From the NCBI GenBank assembly GCA_028386065.3, contig JAKUCV010002007.1, positions 101,679-165,678 on the forward strand: 64,000 nt of DNA, written 5' to 3'. This DNA is from Turnera subulata. Its lineage: Eukaryota; Streptophyta; Magnoliopsida; Malpighiales; Passifloraceae. A model generated the notes under the pieces. That model had not been told where the DNA came from, made no database searches, and saw only the letters and a program-made list of their open reading frames with translations. Numbering within the stretch: the first letter of the stretch is position 1; every line of letters starts with the position of its first letter. The position numbers were made by a program, and so were the translations under genes. This document shows, piece after piece, positions 60,018-64,000 of this stretch.

Positions 60018-60830
60018 TTGATGCAAACAAGCAAGCGACAAGCATTGGAGGAGGAGGTGGCGAGCTGGTCATGCCACAAGGTTCGATCACAAGGGCGCAT
60101 TCAAGCAAAGTTCAAAGCTCAAATGCAACATTGTGTAAAAGCCATGATCAATCAAGAACTTCAAGAGGATAAATTGATAAAGCATGGAGAGGAGTATAAG
60201 GAGAGGCCAACTTGTTTACTGACACTAGAGGCCTAGTCAACTAGGACCACACTAGACCTAGTCGACGTATCTGTCTTTTTATTATTATTTTGTTGTCTTG
60301 GACTATTAAATAAATTCGGCCCAAAAATTAATGTTATTTGAGTTTTTATTAGGTAGGCCGACTTGGCCTTTTATTATTAGTTGGGAAGTATTTTTATTTA
60401 TTATTTTGGTCTAAGTCCATTATGACATTGTATTTATAAAATCAAGTCCAATTAGGTTTAGATTTAGGGTGGGAGTGTCGACCTTGTAAAGTATAAATAG
60501 AGGTCTTATGTGCTGAATTTCGGCACCACTATTATTGAATATGAGAATAAAAATTGAGGTATTTTCTTACTTGGGTTAACGACCTTATTACCTTGCAAGT
60601 GAGGTTTCTTTGCTTGTTTATTTTAGAGATTAAGATTACTTATCAGATAGCAATTATCTGAGGCGTTTTCAAGATTCCTTGTGCTCTCTATCTCTTTGTT
60701 GCTTAATCGAAGTTGGTTATGAGGTGGAGAGATACTGCACAAAAACATTTGGTTATTTTGATTTTATATTTTGGGACAGTCGATTGAAACGGAGGTGCTC
60801 CTAGTACTGTCTAGTGGTGTTGTCGTATCA
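60018..60830 (+). repeat. Gypsy remnant: polyprotein tail and LTR
   Basis: A 72-codon frame (60018-60236) is charged and looks like a terminal stretch of a gypsy polyprotein. It is followed by LTR-like sequence with a TATA box (TATAAATAG at about 60491), a leader TTGAATATGAGAATAAAA and an end near GTGTTGTCGTATCA. Family and edges are uncertain. Confidence 0.45.
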
Positions 60831-60914
60831 AACATAGTGAAATTGGATTTGTTGTCGATGTTGTTGACATTCCTGCATATGCTTGTGATTGTGCATTTTA
60901 TCTGTTGGAATCTG

Positions 60915-61062
60915 TGCTTTGTATGTGTATACATATGAGGTGCTGAAACTTTGATATTTTGATATGTTTGAGTATGAGAATTAATGATAAGGGATAAAAT
61001 AGTAAATTCATATGTTTATAGCATTTTTGGGGAAACGGGGGTTACATGTTGGTAGCAGAGCT
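60915..61062 (+). repeat. Gypsy LTR 3' end with primer-binding site
   Basis: The LTR end GGGGGTTACA stops at 61046. TTGGTAGCAGAGCTCC follows from 61050, differing by one base from the initiator-Met tRNA complement TGGTATCAGAGC. Downstream interior has no intact frame. Confidence 0.7.
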
Positions 61063-61439
61063 CCAGAATTCCCCCAATACAGTGCAGGGTTTGGGGTTGA
61101 ACCTAGTGGAAGTTGGTGGATATGTGACAACCAGGGTCAATGAGGGCGGGAAGTGTACACCTCTGCTGCCAGGCCGAGGTGAGCATGGACAAGAGCGGCT
61201 TCTGGCAGTCTTCTAGACGCAAGGGCACATGAATGAACCGAATCCACACCGGAATATGATAGATCCTAAGACTATGTAGGAATGGGGCTGCACAATTGGG
61301 GCAATTTTATAATTATACAGGTATGAGACTGTATAATTAATAATAGCTTAAATGAAGTGATTTTGAGGTTATACATGTATGGGACTGTACAATTGAGAAT
61401 AGATTAAATGGATTGATGAGTAGTAACTATATCAACAAG

Positions 61440-61545
61440 GTGCAGTACCCATTCCATAAAAATTCCAAAATTAAACGTACTTGACTTGGAACAATTCTAA
61501 CATGGGTGACCTCCTGGAAAATTTTTTCCGAAAACATGCGAGGAT
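61440..61545 (+). repeat. 5S rRNA-derived segment (Cassandra-like)
   Basis: It aligns with the 3' two-thirds of plant 5S rRNA with no gap from about 61453 to 61530. The box A region reads AAATTAAACGTACTTGA (61468-61484; 5S has AGTTAAGCGTGCTTGG). A 17-nt spacer of identical length follows, then ATGGGTGACCTCCTGG (61502-61517) identical to 5S box C. The mismatches are mostly G-to-A or C-to-T transitions. Cassandra TRIM retrotransposons carry 5S sequence in their LTRs, which is the best-known parallel. The host LTR boundaries are not seen. Not a functional 5S gene. Confidence 0.65.
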
Positions 61546-61699
61546 AAATGAAGGATTTGATTAATTTGCATGGACTAGGGAATATATAATTCGTTGCTAA
61601 TTTTGATGGGAATATTAAATGTCTAGGATTCATGGGTTTCGAAGAATTGTGCAGAAAAGGAAAAAATTCTTGACTTGAAATGGAAGGAACATGTCTAAA

Positions 61700-61990
61700 A
61701 ACTAGGCTACGCGGTCATCACGCGAAGACCGCCAAGCTATGCTGAATATAAAAGACTACCATGTGGAGGTGGTCAATTAGGGGACCGCCCGAGCTTGGCG
61801 GTCATTCTGACAAGATCGCCATCCCTAGGCGGTCATTTAATCGTGGAACACGTAATATCTCTAATTTTTTTTTTTTCCATTTTGATCCCAGTGAGCCAAA
61901 CCCTTTGCATTCTTTTATCCATTCTCGACCTATAATGAGGTCACGACCTTTGGCACCCATTCCCCCATAAATAGAGGCCTTCTTATTGAG
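61700..61990 (+). repeat. Tat-like LTR fragment with GGCGGTCA cluster
   Basis: It carries GCGGTCAT...GACCGCC repeats (61709-61835) like those in the Tat-like LTRs at 36596-36700 and 43050-43150. A promoter-like CCCATAAATAGAGGCC segment lies near 61965-61980. Boundaries are unclear. Confidence 0.5.
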
Positions 61991-62819
61991 TTTTCTTCAC
62001 GAAGTATTCACGGTAAAAAATTCTTGCTTAAAGAAACTCTACCTCTCTTTTTTTTCAATTCCTCTTTTTAGTTATGTTGTTAGTTCCTATGCAGGATTTG
62101 CGATTTTAGTGTTTGTTTTCTCAGTTCTGCTCCTTTCAAGATGAAACTTAGGGACGAGAATGTTACAAATGTAACATACAACTCAAAGAAGAAAGGACCT
62201 GTGCAGAAAACTCTTCCTACTTTGCCTTCATTCTCTTTTAGTTGTAAGGAAAGGTGGTTTTTTCTAGATTTTTTTAATTTTCATAAATCCCAGGTACCGA
62301 CTCAAAAAATTTGGGTGAGAAAGCCCAAAGAGAGTTTGGTTGAGTTCTCACAATTATCCATCCCCAAAATCAGAAGAGCAGGGTTCTATTTATGGTGGAA
62401 AGACTGCTAGAGAATGTGGAACTCATCAAAGGTCTAGAGATTCGAAGATTCTGGCTTGAGATTGGGAAAAAATGCAAAAAATGAGATTTTCCTCGTTTAC
62501 AGTAATTATGACCACAAGTACAATCAGTCACCCCCATTTGTCATATTTACCAGAAATTAATTATTGATATTTAAGATTCAAACCCCTGTCGCTATTATTA
62601 CACTCTCTATATTCTTCCCCTCCATCATCATTCTCCTTTTCATTTTGCTCCCCAATTGGCCCCAAAACTATTAGGCGGCGTTTGGAATAAGTAAAGTTTT
62701 AGGCAAAAATAAAATTTCTATGTTTAGTTCACTCTACAAAATATAACTCACTGGAGTAAACAGGGCCTATGGGCCTCCTAAGTCCTTCAGCCCACCATTA
62801 CAGCCCTCACGGTGAGCCC
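61991..62819. other. Unassigned sequence, no gene recognised
   Basis: An 89-codon frame at 62141-62410 has no recognised domain. The remainder is AT-rich. Confidence 0.35.
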
Positions 62820-63110
62820 AGCCCGACAAAGGAGAGGGATCATTTATCCTGTAATCTGGAGGTGTCCAATAAGGAGGGAGCGCGTGTCCTCATCACATTG
62901 GAACTCAGCAAAGCAAAAGGCGCAGGACATCCGATCTGCACGTGAGGAGGGCAATATATAATGCCCACGAACAATGTATAACACATGTTTTATCTTTATT
63001 CTCCTCACTTGTAAACTTCCCCATTCCTATCAATAATATTCCCCCCTTTTCCATACTCTCTGTCTCATTGTCGGGGTACAGTGCACATTTTGTACCACTC
63101 ACGGAATCTC
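62820..63110 (+). repeat. Probable LTR fragment
   Basis: The region includes GGCGCAGGACATCCGATC, CACGTGAGGAGGGCAATATATAATGCC with a TATA-like motif, and a downstream C/T-rich leader. The layout resembles a plant gypsy LTR promoter. No second copy is in the window. Confidence 0.35.
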
Positions 63111-63699
63111 AATTCCCAGATTTCATAAACTTTTCAAAAATATCAAAAGGGTGATTCCACTCTTAAACCATAAAAATTTACGATTTTGGTCTCTCAAAAT
63201 GTATTACTTTATTATATCACACATTTATCAATAAATTTTTTGTATAGAGAGACAAAGGAAAAAAAAAACATTTTTATTTTCAATCAAACAGAAGAATTTT
63301 ATTTCCAAACAATCAATTTCCGAATACTTACTTCTGAGGGAGAATAATTTTGAACTGTAAGTTAAATTACTAACACATAAATGCTAAATTTGAAAGAAGC
63401 ATGATGTTTGGTTGACATGTCTGGAGGGATAAGGACATCCAGAGTCCTAAACCTTTTCAATTTTTTTTAGTCGTATTATATTTATTAATGACAACAAATA
63501 AGTCATAAATATAATTTCCATCAACTCATTATGTTAAATCTTGCCTTTGTAAAGAGGATTTGTTAATTGTTTCAAAAAAAAAAAAAGAGGATTGGTTAAT
63601 TTTTAACCCTTGAACTTAAGGTTTAGAGCAAAACAAAAAACACACCCAGAACAAAAAATGGAATGGAGGTGCTACAATTTTTTTTGTTTTCTAACTGGA

Positions 63700-63800
63700 A
63701 AATTCTAAACCCTAAAACTTCAAAGATTCTAAATCTTAAAACCTAGAAATTATAAATTTTTAAACCCTAAACCCTACAATTTTAAACCTTAAAATACAAA
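63700..63800. repeat. Degenerate telomere-like AAACCCT repeats
   Basis: AAACCCTAAACCCTA at about 63764-63778 is two telomeric units of the plant type, within a run of diverged CTAAA/CCTAAA motifs. It is short and interstitial. Confidence 0.5.
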
Positions 63801-63803
63801 GCT

Positions 63804-64000
63804 GAAACGCCCCGACCCGTATTTACCGTACACAGTAAACACGAGCCGGAACTGTGACAACCCAGCCCAACATGACTCAGCATACAGTGTAATCAACAAA
63901 TAACCGGGCTCAACAGCCCATAATAAAAACAACAATAAAATATCATAACTGGCCCAATGGCCCAATAATAACAAAATAGTGCACAGCGGAAGACTTTCAA
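63804..64000 (-). repeat. Ty3/gypsy LTR, cut by the window edge
   Basis: On the minus strand it ends CGGGTCGGGGCGTTTCA, preceded by TGTTTACTGTGTACGGTAAA and TTGGGCCATTGGGCC-type repeats. It is the inverted counterpart of bases about 600-833. The rest of the element lies outside the window. Confidence 0.65.

Noticed and set aside
61440..61545. Functional 5S rRNA gene
   Set aside because: The 5' third is not recognisable and box A carries several transitions. There is no tandem 5S array.
63764..63778. True telomere or chromosome end
   Set aside because: Only two exact units, interstitial and followed by a gypsy LTR.

Overview
The window reads as nuclear DNA from a seed plant, most likely a woody eudicot with a repeat-rich genome. 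It is AT-rich and holds only three recognisable host genes. Their introns are spliced at GT/AG. The rest is layered, decayed transposable elements: Ty1/copia, Ty3/gypsy, LINEs, SINEs, a Helitron, Mutator-like, hAT-like and Stowaway-like elements. The species cannot be fixed from the sequence alone.

Host genes. Two germin-like protein genes lie head to head: one at 7873-8901 on the minus strand (239 aa) and one at 37933-38736 on the plus strand (227 aa). About 29 kb of retrotransposons separate them. Both keep the four cupin metal ligands, the Cys pair and a signal peptide, and both have an intron at the same place and phase. A BAHD acyltransferase gene resembling benzyl-alcohol/methanol acyltransferases lies at 48246-51364 on the minus strand. 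It has two exons, encodes 472 aa and has HxxxD and DFGWG motifs. Its 1.7-kb intron holds a small SINE.

Layout. 1-833: gypsy LTR. 1483-3584: non-autonomous Helitron. 3755-5411: copia-type LTR split by an 893-bp Mutator-like foldback element. 5.4-7.8 kb: degenerate gypsy LTR, a pyrimidine minisatellite and unassigned DNA. 7.9-9 kb: germin-like gene 1. 9836-10095: Stowaway-like MITE. 10347-15178: complete-boundary copia element with the 5-bp duplication AATAT. 16.1-16.8 kb: SINEs. 17.5-22.7 kb: copia-like element that lost gag-pol but keeps one long frame. 22864-32073: its large relative, with both 1.9-kb LTRs. 32076-35.0 kb: another copia LTR plus reverse transcriptase. 35.0-37.3 kb: Tat/Ogre-like gypsy 5' end. 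37.9-38.8 kb: germin-like gene 2. 39.5-46.3 kb: two LINEs broken by Tat-like LTRs. 46.3-48.2 kb: copia LTR fragment and debris. 48.2-51.5 kb: acyltransferase. 52.9-57.9 kb: LINE nested in a hAT-like element, followed by a 353-bp tandem duplication. 57.9-58.3 kb: Mutator-like MITE. 58.9-64.0 kb: gypsy fragments, a 5S-rRNA-derived segment, and a gypsy LTR facing the one at the left edge.

How it works together. The three genes are biochemically unrelated: apoplastic cupin proteins, and a cytosolic acyl-CoA-dependent transferase. What links them is repeated insertion into one locus. Target duplications give a partial order of events: LINE into hAT, solo LTR into LINE, and Mutator-like element into LTR. 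The least conventional feature is the retained 642-codon frame of the gag-pol-less element at 19577-21505. It has stop codons but no frameshift, and a decayed counterpart sits downstream of pol in the larger relative.
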